Assembly (NCBI RefSeq): GCF_030347965.1
Contig: NZ_JAQIBD010000002.1
Span: forward strand, 453,461 to 517,460
Length of the DNA: 64,000 bases
Source of the DNA: Sulfurovum zhangzhouensis
Lineage (GTDB): Bacteria; Campylobacterota; Campylobacteria; Campylobacterales; Sulfurovaceae
Reading direction: 5' to 3'
Under the pieces are notes generated by a model. It was not told the origin of the DNA. It did not search any database and worked only from the letters and a program-made list of their open reading frames with translations. Made by a program: the position numbers and the translations under genes. Shown here in pieces: positions 51,085 to 61,600 of the stretch. Numbering within the stretch: the stretch's first letter is position 1; every line of letters begins with the position of its first letter.

Positions 51085-51373
51085 GATGTCTCCAAAGTTC
51101 ATTTAGATAGCGTTTTGTTTTATTATCCTTGATAACTTCCTGCTTATAGTATTCTTTACTATCATGAAGTGCAAGTACATCTGCATTGTAGAATATAGAT
51201 CTATTTTCATCTACTGGCTCTGGATCATTAAATGGTTTACTACTAATCAATTTAGACTCATATAATGTTGGATATATACACTGCTTATCAATTGGATCAA
51301 GTTGCTTCTGACTACACCCATTAACCAGTGGTAAGATTGCCGATAGTGCTAGGTACTGTATTATTTTCTTCAT
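51068..51373 (-). CDS. Outer-membrane spanin (Rz1-like lipoprotein)
   Basis: A 101-residue lipoprotein: signal peptide MKKIIQYLALSAILPLVNGC with the lipobox Cys at residue 20. A Pro-containing extended region follows. Its gene begins inside the 3' end of the inner-membrane spanin gene in another frame (53-base overlap) with its own AAAGGAA ribosome site. Together they would fuse inner and outer membranes at lysis. Sequence conservation in this class is minimal, so the call is architectural. Confidence 0.75.
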   Translation of the reverse strand: MKKIIQYLALSAILPLVNGCSQKQLDPIDKQCIYPTLYESKLISSKPFNDPEPVDENRSIFYNADVLALHDSKEYYKQEVIKDNKTKRYLNELWRHHGISD

Positions 51374-51581
51374 GTGTTTCCTTTACAAAAAAATCAGCCA
51401 TATCCTGTATGTTCTTATCTCTATTCTTTATCTCTGTATCTTTTTTTTCTATGATCCATGCACGCTCTTTGGCAAGATCACGCCAAGGTTTTACAAACTG
51501 ACGATCTGCAAAAAATATCAATACTGAAATAACTACACCTATAAATAAAATCCTAACCCATAAAGGGATAATATCGATCAT
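51321..51581 (-). CDS. Inner-membrane spanin (Rz-like)
   Basis: An 86-residue type II membrane protein: N-terminal helix (WVRILFIGVVISVLIFFA) and a periplasmic charged coiled coil (RDLAKERAWIIEKKDTEIKN). ATG at 51581 is chosen because AAAGGG lies 8 bases upstream; an ATG two codons earlier is too close to it. Its 3' end overlaps the Rz1-like gene. Confidence 0.75.
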   Translation of the reverse strand: MIDIIPLWVRILFIGVVISVLIFFADRQFVKPWRDLAKERAWIIEKKDTEIKNRDKNIQDMADFFVKETHEENNTVPSTIGNLTTG

Positions 51582-51811
51582 ATCCATACCCTTTCGCCTT
51601 TTGGTTTCATTGCACCACGTATGGTCACGTAGATCGCTGAAATACTGAAACACAGCACCGATATATTAGGCATAAAATCATAGATAAAAAGCGTTATTGT
51701 TCCGCATGAAAGCATGATGAAAACACTCATGCTATGCCTCCACATCTTTACGAATAAAGATAGCCCGAAGAGTGAACCAATCAACATCTGTACAAATTGC
51801 CAATCACTCAT
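51578..51811 (-). CDS. Small phage membrane protein, holin candidate
   Basis: A 77-residue protein with three potential membrane helices (~7-22, 28-44, 48-66) and a charged C-terminus (RGAMKPKGERVWI), the size and topology of class I holins. It overlaps both neighbours by 4 bases (ATGA). Function inferred from position beside the spanins. Confidence 0.6.
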   Translation of the reverse strand: MSDWQFVQMLIGSLFGLSLFVKMWRHSMSVFIMLSCGTITLFIYDFMPNISVLCFSISAIYVTIRGAMKPKGERVWI

Positions 51812-52203
51812 AGCTCACCCTTTTCTTCTAGTCGCTTAGCTCTCCCTATCAGCCAAGCATCCATAAGGGCTACAATAGTTAGAGTAGCCACAACACCAGA
51901 CAGACCTTGGAATGCACTATAATTCCAAATGTTATTACCTGCATATACATAAGCACTAGGGTAGGTAAACATACCTACCCCTATATATCTAGCTGCTTTT
52001 GATAGAGCTTGTTTCTTATTCTCGGATTTATTCACGTGATACTCATTATATGCAAATGCAATAACACTGAATAGGAAACCAAGAGCATACAGGACTATTT
52101 CACCAGTACCTGCCCCAAATAGTGGTGACACCACCATACCGCTACCACTGGCAGCCATTGCCCCGTTGGCTACTTTTGCATTCAAAATATTTGCAGATGT
52201 CAT
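51808..52203 (-). CDS. Phage membrane protein, second holin/antiholin candidate
   Basis: A 131-residue protein with 3-4 hydrophobic segments (GTGEIVLYALGFLFSVIAFA; IGVGMFTYPSAYVYAG; GVVATLTIVALMDAWLI) and charged linkers. The ATG at 52203 overlaps the DUF1353 stop (ATGA) and has a GGGGGAAGAG ribosome site, better than the in-frame ATG at 52215. No family recognised. Confidence 0.62.
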   Translation of the reverse strand: MTSANILNAKVANGAMAASGSGMVVSPLFGAGTGEIVLYALGFLFSVIAFAYNEYHVNKSENKKQALSKAARYIGVGMFTYPSAYVYAGNNIWNYSAFQGLSGVVATLTIVALMDAWLIGRAKRLEEKGEL

Positions 52204-52622
52204 CTCTTCCCCCATTTCTCTTTTAAATAATCTTCCACTTTCCTAAGCCCTGATCTTGTGTAAAACCTTACGGCCCTATACTTGATCTCTGCCCGATACC
52301 TATCATCCGTATGCAAAAGGATCTCTCTGAAGTACTGATCACCTTTTTCATACTCTCCCATGCGACATAGATGGTCATGTACGATAGAGGCTGTCAGGTG
52401 CTTAGGGTGAAACGGAGTCCTCACTGCGAACAGTACCACTGCAAAAAGCCAGTACCCAAGATCAATACTTATTAGCCCGATACCTACGATCATCCAGTAT
52501 AGGAAAGTGATCGATGCACCATCAGACACGAAGCCTTTAGGTACACTCACATCCTTATATGTATAGTCATCTGTGACGACCACTCTGCTTCCATGTGATC
52601 TTGTCTGTACTTGCTCTATCAT
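52200..52622 (-). CDS. DUF1353 phage protein
   Basis: A 140-residue protein of DUF1353, common in phage late regions. It has YTYKDVSVPKGFVSDGASIT, SIVHDHLCRMGEYEKGDQYFREIL with conserved His/Asp, and KIKYRAVRFY-like EIKYRAVRFYTRSG. This copy has a hydrophobic insert in the middle (WMIVGIGLISIDLGYWLFAV), so it may be membrane associated. Function unknown. Confidence 0.85.
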   Translation of the reverse strand: MIEQVQTRSHGSRVVVTDDYTYKDVSVPKGFVSDGASITFLYWMIVGIGLISIDLGYWLFAVVLFAVRTPFHPKHLTASIVHDHLCRMGEYEKGDQYFREILLHTDDRYRAEIKYRAVRFYTRSGLRKVEDYLKEKWGKR

Positions 52623-52636
52623 ATTACTCCCCTAGA

Positions 52637-52990
52637 TCAGCTATAAAAGCTAAACTCTATCAAACCCAATAGGTAGATCAAATAAGCCGGGATAGTTCCC
52701 CCAAGCCACATCCAAAAAGCGTCTAGCGTTGCAGCCATATCAGTATTTGTACCACCAAGGAAAGCTCTTTGTATAAACTCTACAAAGCCTGCTGCAAACA
52801 CCATGTAAAGTGCCAAGCCTACAAAGTTAAACTCTCTTTGATTGAACAGTAAAGCAAGTACGATAAATAGGATCAATGCGACAAGCCCAAGCAACAAATG
52901 AATGTACTTACCATCCTCTCCATACTTCCACTTACGCATAGGCATAGTGATCACTACCAGCCAAAATAAAAGTTCCTGTATCATTTTCAT
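52637..52990 (-). CDS. Phage four-helix membrane protein
   Basis: A 117-residue integral membrane protein with four predicted helices and a conserved-looking DAFWMWLGGTIPAYLIYLL ending, vaguely VanZ-like. A GGAGGGG ribosome site precedes the ATG, which overlaps the upstream gene by 4 bases. Function unknown. Confidence 0.65.
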   Translation of the reverse strand: MKMIQELLFWLVVITMPMRKWKYGEDGKYIHLLLGLVALILFIVLALLFNQREFNFVGLALYMVFAAGFVEFIQRAFLGGTNTDMAATLDAFWMWLGGTIPAYLIYLLGLIEFSFYS

Positions 52991-53397
52991 ACTACCCCTC
53001 CTAGTGTTTTAGGTACATCCTTCCCCATATACATAGGTATGATCAAAAACTCATTACCTGTAAAAGCAGTGAAGTCTATTTGATCAAGTATCTTATAGCT
53101 ACCATCTACATTTTTTCTAATATTCACATATCCTAAGCTCTCCAAAAATGCTTCAACTAGGGCCAATGTATCCGCATCAATCCCATAGCGCATCATAAAG
53201 TGTGTAGCATCTAGTACATCGACCAAAGATAGTAGCTCCTTATAGTCTTGTTCAAGTTTTATAGGAGTTAAATACTCAATTGGGTTAGTATTAGCAATAA
53301 CCATATCGTCAAAAGGAAGCTGAACAGTCTTTAATGACTGTGGTACTACTATGTAGTGTGTCGGGTTTAAAAGTTTATTTACTATTGTTTGATTCAT
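52987..53397 (-). CDS. Hypothetical phage protein (136 residues)
   Basis: Soluble alpha/beta protein without signal peptide; no family recognised. It follows the fibre gene by one base with a GGAG ribosome site inside that gene's end. Position suggests a fibre-associated or chaperone protein, but nothing in the sequence proves it. Confidence 0.6.
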   Translation of the reverse strand: MNQTIVNKLLNPTHYIVVPQSLKTVQLPFDDMVIANTNPIEYLTPIKLEQDYKELLSLVDVLDATHFMMRYGIDADTLALVEAFLESLGYVNIRKNVDGSYKILDQIDFTAFTGNEFLIIPMYMGKDVPKTLGGVV

Positions 53398-53398
53398 T

Positions 53399-55690
53399 TT
53401 ATGCTCCTATCCATTTGTTATAAAGTGATTGTGCTTCTATGTCATTAATCTCTTTTTTATGTACTACGTATAAAGGTATATTGCTATTAATTGGATATGA
53501 TGCTGCATCGCTTCTATCACCAAGCCATACGTCACTTAAAGATGCCACATAGTTTCCGTCTCCAACCGTATCGAAAAATATACCATTGATGTATACAGTC
53601 ATTAGCTTTGTTATTTTTGAATAAGACAAAATAAAATGCTTGTCTCCAAGCCCAACTGCTGTTGTTAACGAATTGTCCAGACCTAGTCGTATAAAAGGGT
53701 TTCCAGCAGTTGTATTAGATTCACCAAAGTATAAGTTGCTTCTACCATTTAAATGAAATGACCCATCACCAACAAAAGTTATTACTGCTTCAATAGCCCA
53801 GGACTCTATCTCTGGGAATAAGTACTTAGTATTAACATACCTTCCGTCATTATCAAAGTGAAACTTAGTAGGATCGTAAACTATTGCTCTACCATACAAT
53901 CTTTCAATCGGTAAGTTACTAGCACCATAGTTTGTATTCTTATAGTTAGTTAGACAAGTTGTTGTTGGGTTTACTATGGATTTTGCTGAAACTGACTTAA
54001 CTGTAAAATACTCTACTTCTGCAACTTCAAGTAGGGTTGTACTTCTATTCTGTATTGAAATATAAGTTGCTCCTTCAGGAACAAGTATGTCATTTTTACC
54101 TTTTACCAATAGTTGCGTGTATGTTATTGCTCCTAACAAGTATGAGAAATACCATTCGCTTATTGAGCTGTTATTTATGAAACACTGAGCTATATGCTGT
54201 TCTGCATCCGATATGTTCAACCTTAAATTTGAATATTGAACACCAGCTGTAACATTAGCAACACCGCCTATGATACTTGTACTAGCAGAAAAATGATCGT
54301 AGAAACTCCCAAGTAGCCCATCCTCAAAGTCATGTCCGAGTTCAACCCCCAAGTCAACTGCCAAGTCTTGTAAGTAGTAATTTGGAGTCGGTTGGTCATA
54401 GAAATGTGTAATATCAGCCTTACTAAAACCATCAACCAATACAAGTCCGTCAAACCATACTTGCCATATCAAGTCAGGATTAGCATTAAGTTGTGCTATT
54501 TCTCTAGTAGTAGGTGCGTTTATGGAAGAAAACGGATGTGAAAATGATTTAAGCATGTTATATTCAGTACTATTAGGTAATACTTTTTGAATAGAAAGAC
54601 TTTTAACTATCCATTCAGATACTCCATCTACATCATCACATACCATATAAACTGAAGCTGAGTATATAGAGCTTACTTTACCTGTAACTCTATATGTATA
54701 TGTACCTACAGGTAAGTTCTCAACTTTTTCATTAGTTGTAAAACCTGATAGATATACGTCCAAATTATTCTGTAACACTTCTATTTCTACTTCTATTAAA
54801 AAAGTATCATTCATGTTAAGATAGTCTTTCAAATATCCAGTATTACCTGAATAATTTTGATTAAATAAGTTAATCTTACTTAAACCATATCTAGTATTTG
54901 TAATGCAGTGGAAGGTATTATCACCATTGTCAGTAATAGTACAAGTTAAAGGGTCTAACGTCGTAACCATAGGATTACCTAAAGTATTTCTAGGAAGTTC
55001 AGTACCGCCTCCAGTAAGTCTGTTACCAATCTTATCAAACTGCTTAGTTGCTACATCATAGTATGTTAGGTAGCCTGTTGAAGTGATTTTCTTAACCGAT
55101 TGTGCAGATAAGTCATAGTTAGCTCCATTAGCATATATTTTAAAGCTGACAAACGTGTTTGGATATTGAGTTTTTACTTCAAGTTCATTAACTCCATTTT
55201 TTAAAGCATAATTAAGAGGCACCCATGTTGAAGTCTCCCCGTCATAGTATGAGTCAAAGATTGGAGTACCTGAGTTTATATTGGCATTAAATACTACTTT
55301 AACGTTATTTTTAGTTGCTTCATTTATAAAGAAATAAACCCTATCGTCTAAGGTAGAGGTATCCTCAACTAGATTGTAGGTTCCATCGCCATTGTCTGTT
55401 AATGTAATATGTCCATAAGCGCTAACTCCATTGGATAAAAAAATCTCACTCCCCAATGTATAGTTAATATCAGCAGGAAACTTTTGGTCAACTCCATTAA
55501 GATATACATGGTTTGATGCGTTGGCTTCACTGTTCTTAAAAGTGCCAGTATTCTTCACGACCATTGCGCTGTTCTGATCAGCAAAGAACCTTGCATTCCC
55601 ATTCTTGAAGTATTCGATAAGGTACTTGCTTTTATACAATGCAAAACCTCGTACTCCTCCATTTTTGAATTTTTTAAAAGGAGAAAACAT
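53399..55690 (-). CDS. Tail fibre / receptor-binding-type protein with LamG-like C-terminus
   Basis: A 763-residue modular beta-rich protein. The N-terminus (MFSPFKKFKNGGVRGFALYK) may attach it to the tail; several beta modules follow, including DNGDGTYNL and DNGDNTFHC turns. The last ~160 residues look like a LamG/concanavalin fold (SWAIEAVITFVGDGSFHLNG; MTVYINGIFFDTVGDGNYV). The likely role is host-surface binding. GAGGGG ribosome site. Confidence 0.7.
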   Translation of the reverse strand: MFSPFKKFKNGGVRGFALYKSKYLIEYFKNGNARFFADQNSAMVVKNTGTFKNSEANASNHVYLNGVDQKFPADINYTLGSEIFLSNGVSAYGHITLTDNGDGTYNLVEDTSTLDDRVYFFINEATKNNVKVVFNANINSGTPIFDSYYDGETSTWVPLNYALKNGVNELEVKTQYPNTFVSFKIYANGANYDLSAQSVKKITSTGYLTYYDVATKQFDKIGNRLTGGGTELPRNTLGNPMVTTLDPLTCTITDNGDNTFHCITNTRYGLSKINLFNQNYSGNTGYLKDYLNMNDTFLIEVEIEVLQNNLDVYLSGFTTNEKVENLPVGTYTYRVTGKVSSIYSASVYMVCDDVDGVSEWIVKSLSIQKVLPNSTEYNMLKSFSHPFSSINAPTTREIAQLNANPDLIWQVWFDGLVLVDGFSKADITHFYDQPTPNYYLQDLAVDLGVELGHDFEDGLLGSFYDHFSASTSIIGGVANVTAGVQYSNLRLNISDAEQHIAQCFINNSSISEWYFSYLLGAITYTQLLVKGKNDILVPEGATYISIQNRSTTLLEVAEVEYFTVKSVSAKSIVNPTTTCLTNYKNTNYGASNLPIERLYGRAIVYDPTKFHFDNDGRYVNTKYLFPEIESWAIEAVITFVGDGSFHLNGRSNLYFGESNTTAGNPFIRLGLDNSLTTAVGLGDKHFILSYSKITKLMTVYINGIFFDTVGDGNYVASLSDVWLGDRSDAASYPINSNIPLYVVHKKEINDIEAQSLYNKWIGA

Positions 55691-55692
55691 AT

Positions 55693-55947
55693 CTACCCCT
55701 CAACTACACTTACATCTACTGGACTTGTTATTGTAGACTTAGCCCATATGATACCTTCTACATCAGAGTCAGAGATACCATCATCTGGGTTAAGTATGAA
55801 GTCGTAATCTGCATCTGCAGCTGGTCCTTGTACTCCTATTGGCAATACAACTATTAGCACTTTAGAAGTTGTGATGTTTTGAATCAAATATGACAATGGA
55901 TTCGTATTCACTTGTGTATATCCGGTATTTGTAATCTGCTTTCTCAT
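55693..55947 (-). CDS. Hypothetical phage protein (84 residues)
   Basis: Small protein with beta-strand pattern and an acidic DDGISDSDVEG loop; no family recognised. AAGGAG ribosome site. It lies between two tail genes, so a tail accessory role is plausible. Confidence 0.6.
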   Translation of the reverse strand: MRKQITNTGYTQVNTNPLSYLIQNITTSKVLIVVLPIGVQGPAADADYDFILNPDDGISDSDVEGIIWAKSTITSPVDVSVVEG

Positions 55948-55961
55948 TTTTTCTCCTTATA

Positions 55962-56321
55962 TTAAATTGAGATATAGGTATCTATATCATCCAGTACCTC
56001 AAGCTCCATATCCACATAACGGATATATGATGCTTTATCGCTTGGTTTGATGTCCGGTGTTTTTGTTAGCCTTACATTCCAATCTCTTGTGACTCCAAAG
56101 AGTGGCAGTGAGATCGTGAATGCATCTACTCTCCAATTTATATCAGTTATGTACCACCTGGTGAACTGCTCCATCTCTGCATGTGTTTTAATGAAAGCGG
56201 TCACTTTCCCATTTGCATTACCTAACAATTTTTGACCGCCTAGTCCTTTTATGGTCTCAGGCAATATGTCTTTAAACCCACTATTAACAGTGCATGCTAT
56301 CGTTGAAGGGAAAGCTGCCAT
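55962..56321 (-). CDS. Hypothetical phage tail-region protein (119 residues)
   Basis: A beta-rich soluble protein (KVTAFIKTHAEMEQFTRWYI; WRVDAFTISLPLFGVTRDWN) with the look of a small tail-tip protein. Its ATG overlaps the upstream stop by one base (TAATG). No specific family recognised. Confidence 0.62.
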   Translation of the reverse strand: MAAFPSTIACTVNSGFKDILPETIKGLGGQKLLGNANGKVTAFIKTHAEMEQFTRWYITDINWRVDAFTISLPLFGVTRDWNVRLTKTPDIKPSDKASYIRYVDMELEVLDDIDTYISI

Positions 56322-58654
56322 TACACTACCTCCATCACTGAGATCTTCACATCAGACATCTTTGAAATATCACCATCTTTTTCTATTGTTGATGGTGTAG
56401 TATTTGTTACCAATACACGCCTAGTTAAGCTCTTGAATACTTTTCCATCAGGAGTGGCCATACCGCTGTCAGAGCCATCTATTGACAAAAATTTTGTTTT
56501 TATCGATTCAAGGAAAGCGATAGCATAGTCATAATCATCTGTATACAATATGCTTGTAATACTAAACTTGGTACGTACAGGCTTCACACCTTGTGCTATG
56601 TTTCCAAAGGCATCAGGTTCATAACTGTTCCAATCCTGTTGTCCATGTCCGAAACTAAGTTTTGTAATACCAAGTTGTATAGAGTTATTGATTGTGAACC
56701 CTGCTAGGTAAACATCACTACTATGTGTTAATGTAATCTCTACGGTTGAACCTGTCGGCATCTGATAGTAAGCATATACTCCTGCACTTATCTCATATTT
56801 AGCATAAAACATGACCGTTGTAGGATATAGTGTCAATATTCCGTTTTTATCCCTTTTGCAGTCTATAGTCACTGTATCAAGACTTACTACTCCATTGCCT
56901 CCTGATGCCACTTGAATACCATCTAACCATAATCCATAGTTTTCATCTAAAGCATCAAGTATAAATTTATAAGTAAGATTTGAAGCAAGCACTCTTGAAA
57001 GTGTAAATGAATTAAATTCACCAAGACCTTTAAGAGTATAGGACATAGGGCTAGTAGATACTGCACTAGATGTATTCTCATCATCAAAAGGTCTATTCTG
57101 ATTATTTAAACTAACATATGAGAACCCTATTTCGCTAGGGCTTGTTACAATTGAAAATTCATATACATTGATCTCTTTGTATTCAATACTAGTATCTACA
57201 TTTGTTCTAATATATAACCCTTCATCTGTTTCAATAATAGCTGATGGGAACCATGATCCATTTGATAATAACGAAGCCTCTTCTTCCAAAACAGTATCAT
57301 CCAAATATGATATTCTAGGTATCTGTGTACTTATAGTCCCAACACCATTTACAAGGCTTTGAAAATACCAATATGCATCTGTAGGTGCATTAAGTATTGC
57401 AGTAAATGTATATATTGAGCCGGATCTATTATCGTACTTATGATGAGGAGTTATATCTCTAAATATAGTGTCTGAATCCCACTGATCATCGAATACATAT
57501 GGGTATACAAATGTTTTCATCGCTCCTGATGCAGTATAGTCACCAGTAAAGAACATTCTCCCATCTTGGGTAATAAAATTAAATACACTTCCATTTTCTG
57601 ATAGGTACTGTACTTTGCTTAATGATGGTGAGCTTATATCAAAATTTGCCGTAAGCGTATATTCTTTAAACTTTGTATAAGGTCCTGATGCCTCTCCTTT
57701 GAGATACATTTTATTATTTATTGGGTGAAAATTTATCTGCAGATCTGCAGTATTTTCAAGGTTCCAAGAAATATTTGTATAGCTTGCAGTCGTTAGATCA
57801 AACCCGGTATTTAAAAAATGCTTATATACCTTACCGCCATCTAGCCCAACCTCCATTATAATAGTTCCATCACCATTGATGTCAAAGTCTGTAGGTGTAT
57901 TATCTTGAAGGTTATATGTTTTATTATCAAATGATCCTGTAGATAGGTCGAACCCATAATTTAGAGTATATGACTCTAGCCTCTTATTTGCATAATCATA
58001 TACAATAAATTTAGTACCGCTTATGTTTGTTCTAATTCGTATTGGCATAGTAGCATTGGTAGCTAATATAGCACCGGTAGCAGTTTTTGTTGATAAATCA
58101 TATTTGCTTGTTAACGTATATTCAACAATTCTATTATTAGTATCATCAAGTTCAAACCACTTTAACCCATTTGTTGAGAATATGCCTGATCGTATCAGTA
58201 CATCTTTTATTTCATGGGTAGCCGTTGGGTATTTACCTTTATTTAAAAATCTTTTTATCTTTAAGTATCTATGAGTCCAGTTTGATTGGTCATAAGAAGT
58301 ATCCACTGCAGTGTATTCATGTGGCATCTTTTGAACCATAATAACATCTACATTAGTTACCTTTTCTATATGTCCGTCTTTATAGACTGTATCCCCAATA
58401 ATATAATTTTCGCCTTCAACATATGATGGGATAATAATTGATTCACCTGTTGCATTTTGATATATCTTTCCGTCATTTTGTAGCCGTGAACCATCTGGAT
58501 AAATTACTTGTGAAGTATTATCAAAAAATGTAGTTGTATCAGTTACATTGGTACTTATTAACTCTCTTTCTACTTCTTCACCGATTGTTGCCATATTTTC
58601 TTCTCCACATCCTAAAATTAAAATTGCTAAAAATGATATAAATAAGAATCTCAT
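56321..58654 (-). CDS. Large phage tail-tip protein with beta-propeller-like repeats
   Basis: A 777-residue protein. About residues 160-400 contain four or five repeats of a YTLxxxFDLSTxS pattern roughly 45 residues apart, suggesting a beta-propeller. The C-terminal ~120 residues (YDYAIAFLESIKTKFLSIDG) look like a tail-attachment domain. The longest frame starts at 58654, overlapping the tape-measure stop (ATGA), and opens with what reads as a lipoprotein signal (FLAILILGCGEEN). An internal ATG at 58594 has a better ribosome site (GGAGAAG) and would remove it. Start undecided. Confidence 0.65.
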   Translation of the reverse strand: MRFLFISFLAILILGCGEENMATIGEEVERELISTNVTDTTTFFDNTSQVIYPDGSRLQNDGKIYQNATGESIIIPSYVEGENYIIGDTVYKDGHIEKVTNVDVIMVQKMPHEYTAVDTSYDQSNWTHRYLKIKRFLNKGKYPTATHEIKDVLIRSGIFSTNGLKWFELDDTNNRIVEYTLTSKYDLSTKTATGAILATNATMPIRIRTNISGTKFIVYDYANKRLESYTLNYGFDLSTGSFDNKTYNLQDNTPTDFDINGDGTIIMEVGLDGGKVYKHFLNTGFDLTTASYTNISWNLENTADLQINFHPINNKMYLKGEASGPYTKFKEYTLTANFDISSPSLSKVQYLSENGSVFNFITQDGRMFFTGDYTASGAMKTFVYPYVFDDQWDSDTIFRDITPHHKYDNRSGSIYTFTAILNAPTDAYWYFQSLVNGVGTISTQIPRISYLDDTVLEEEASLLSNGSWFPSAIIETDEGLYIRTNVDTSIEYKEINVYEFSIVTSPSEIGFSYVSLNNQNRPFDDENTSSAVSTSPMSYTLKGLGEFNSFTLSRVLASNLTYKFILDALDENYGLWLDGIQVASGGNGVVSLDTVTIDCKRDKNGILTLYPTTVMFYAKYEISAGVYAYYQMPTGSTVEITLTHSSDVYLAGFTINNSIQLGITKLSFGHGQQDWNSYEPDAFGNIAQGVKPVRTKFSITSILYTDDYDYAIAFLESIKTKFLSIDGSDSGMATPDGKVFKSLTRRVLVTNTTPSTIEKDGDISKMSDVKISVMEVV

Positions 58655-61600
58655 CCATTTGTACCTGTTCCACTATTTATTGCTGCTTCAATAGTCACTT
58701 CTTGAAGATTAATAACTTCTTGTTTTAGTTCCTTAATCTCATTAAGAAGATCCCTATTTGTAGCATCTTCTTCTTGCTTTGAAAGCTCTGCTATATATCT
58801 CTCAAAATAAGGAATATATTCATCTTTTGTCGCAGATGTTTTAAGTGCAATCTCTGCTGCTGCCCTTGCTGCTTCAGCTGTATCGATAGCACCTTGTGAT
58901 GATGATGCTATTTTTAAATACCCACTTGCATACTCTGCTTTTTGCTGTAGTGTTAAATAGCTTAGATTACCAAGCCATGCATCTGCGATCTCTTTAATAC
59001 TTGCAGATACACTACTACTTAGTTGTTCCGTAGCATGGCTCATCTGTGCAAAGCTTTCTGATAGAAGTAATACTTGTCCGTATAGATAAGCTCCTTCTTC
59101 TGTAGAAGTATCCATTGTTTCAAGTAGTGTCCTAAACTCTGCATTCGTTTTTGGCATGCTAATACCTAGAGTATTGAATGATGCCTGCACTGACTTGGTG
59201 ATAAAATCAACCTGCTCTGCATCTGTATAGAAGTTTGTCATGAATGCTGTCATAGCATCATTGAAGCTCTGAAGCCCTCCGGCACTCTCCACGATGTCTA
59301 GTATCTGCATTTGTGCAGTATATGTCTCTTTGACAATTACATCCATCATTTCAGTATAGGTTTCTGTGGTTGTACTAAAAAATTGTCGCAATAGAGTATT
59401 TGTTTCAATATTTGCCTGATTAAATAATTCTCCCCACTGCCCGGTACTATACTCAACCCCGTTTTCTACAACATTTCCCCATCTGTCAAGTGTTCTTGTT
59501 AGTTCAACTTCAACTGTTTTGGTTACATCAATTAGTCCACCATTAGTGAAATCTTTCCCGATAAGGCCAAATTGAAATGATGCCTGATCAAATTCAAGCG
59601 CTAATCTGCCAAGTGTCTCAAGCGCATATTCGCTTGATTTGGCATATCTATTTACCAGTATTGAGAAGTCCTCTACCCCCATGACCACACCGCTTAGCGC
59701 TTCACTCATCACTTCGCTTAGTCTCTGGCTAACTTCATCAGGACTCAACCCCGTGAAGTCCACTTTACCGATGTTTATTTTTGCATTTTCAAGTGCTTCT
59801 CTCAGGTTTGATTCCTCAAGTCCAAGGCTTACTCCTGCGGTCATGATAGCCTCAAAACCATAGGCAAATGAGCTTGCTATATCCTGCACGACCCCTTTAG
59901 GAAGATTTTTGAATGTCGTCTTAGTATAGGTATCACTGCTCAGCCCCCACCATGATGACTCCTGTACAAGTGTTGAAGTGTACCCTCTCACAGACAGCTC
60001 TGCTTCATTCATCATCTCTGCCAGTGTTTGAAGCTCAAAAGCAAGCCCCGTACCAAGCAATGACACAGACTTTGAAGAGAACCCTAAAAAACCTTCTTTG
60101 TAAGTATCTGAGAAATTCACTCCAGTCAGGTCAACACCTGCAGTAGAAGTCTTGCCAGTGATCGCCAATGCCACACGTCCGAAGTTACTTTCCATACTTC
60201 TAAGGTATTTTGACATCTTGTACGTGACTTCAAGCATAGGGTATTGAGCGTTCTCAAAAGCATCTGTCAGGTTCCTGATAGACTCATCACTCCAATCGCT
60301 TCTACCGGTTGCAGCATCGATCTGTGCTTGTGATACGGTGGAAGAGAAAAGTCCGCCCAATAGAGAGGCAGCTGCTGCAATCCAATTCCCAATGCTCAAC
60401 CCACTAAATGCACTTGTAAACCCTGAGATTCCTTTACCATCGATAAATGCACTTAGACCACCACTTATGCTGTCACTAACACCAATTGTCATTGTGTCGA
60501 TAGACCCCTTGATAAGACTAGTGAATCCTGCTTTAAAGTCACCGTGGAGAATTGCATCAAATGCATCCTGGAACGTCTGTTCAAGAACTTCACCAAGACT
60601 CTTTGTTTCCTTCTTCATCTTATTTATCTCAGACTCATAGATTTCTGAAAGTTCTGCCTGAGTCAGATACTGACCAAGATCATTGAGATCATCCCCTAGT
60701 TTTTTGAGCTGTTTCTCTTCATCACTTAGTCTTGCTTCAGCCAGTCTGTCTCTTGCCTTGGCAAACTCTTTAGCATATTTCTCTGCTGCTTTCGCCGCTG
60801 CTTTTGCCGCTTTCTCATCATCTTGCGCACTGCTTCCAAACCCTGCACCCATACCAAGGAGCTGTTTCCTAAGCTCCTCCTGCTCTTTTTTGATCTTTTC
60901 GTTTACCTTGTCTATCTCTGACTGAGTAGATCCGGTGCTCGATGCTGCTTTTGTGGATAAGCTTATAGCATCCTCTATAAGTTGGTTAATGTTCTCTTGA
61001 CTCTTTTCCGTTTTTTCAAGTAGAGCATCGCCTTCTTTTCTAATATCATTGTATTTATTTTGCTCTTTTGTATACTCCGCTAGAGCCTTTTTCTCTTTTA
61101 CAAGATTTATCTCAGTGATATGCTGATTTTGGTTTGAAAATGCTCCGAAATCTTTCTCTTTTAGTATACGTTCAAGCTCTTTTATCTTGTCTTTTGAATT
61201 ATTGACAGCCATTTCATTAAGACCGCCTCCTATGAATCCGTCAAGTTTAAGATATCCGGCATATACGGTTCTCATAAGGTTTGCAAATCCGCTTAGAGCC
61301 TTGACTAGAAATCCTATACCTTTGATGATCGCATTTATAAATGAGATCGTATCATCAGCAAACTGTTTGGCTGATACAGTTCCGTCCTTGAACCCAGCTC
61401 CGACATACTGAGAAAAGTTCTCTCCAAGGTTCTTGAAGTATGCTAGAAGTCCCTCATCTGCTACCTGCAGCTTAAACTGCGTCCAGGTGTTCTTCATCCC
61501 CTGCCCGATACCTGCCCATGAGTTCTTGTATTTCTCTAACTGCCCGACATACTTTTCATTGAAGATCGCCGTAAGTGTGCTGTCTATCACATCTTTGTTG

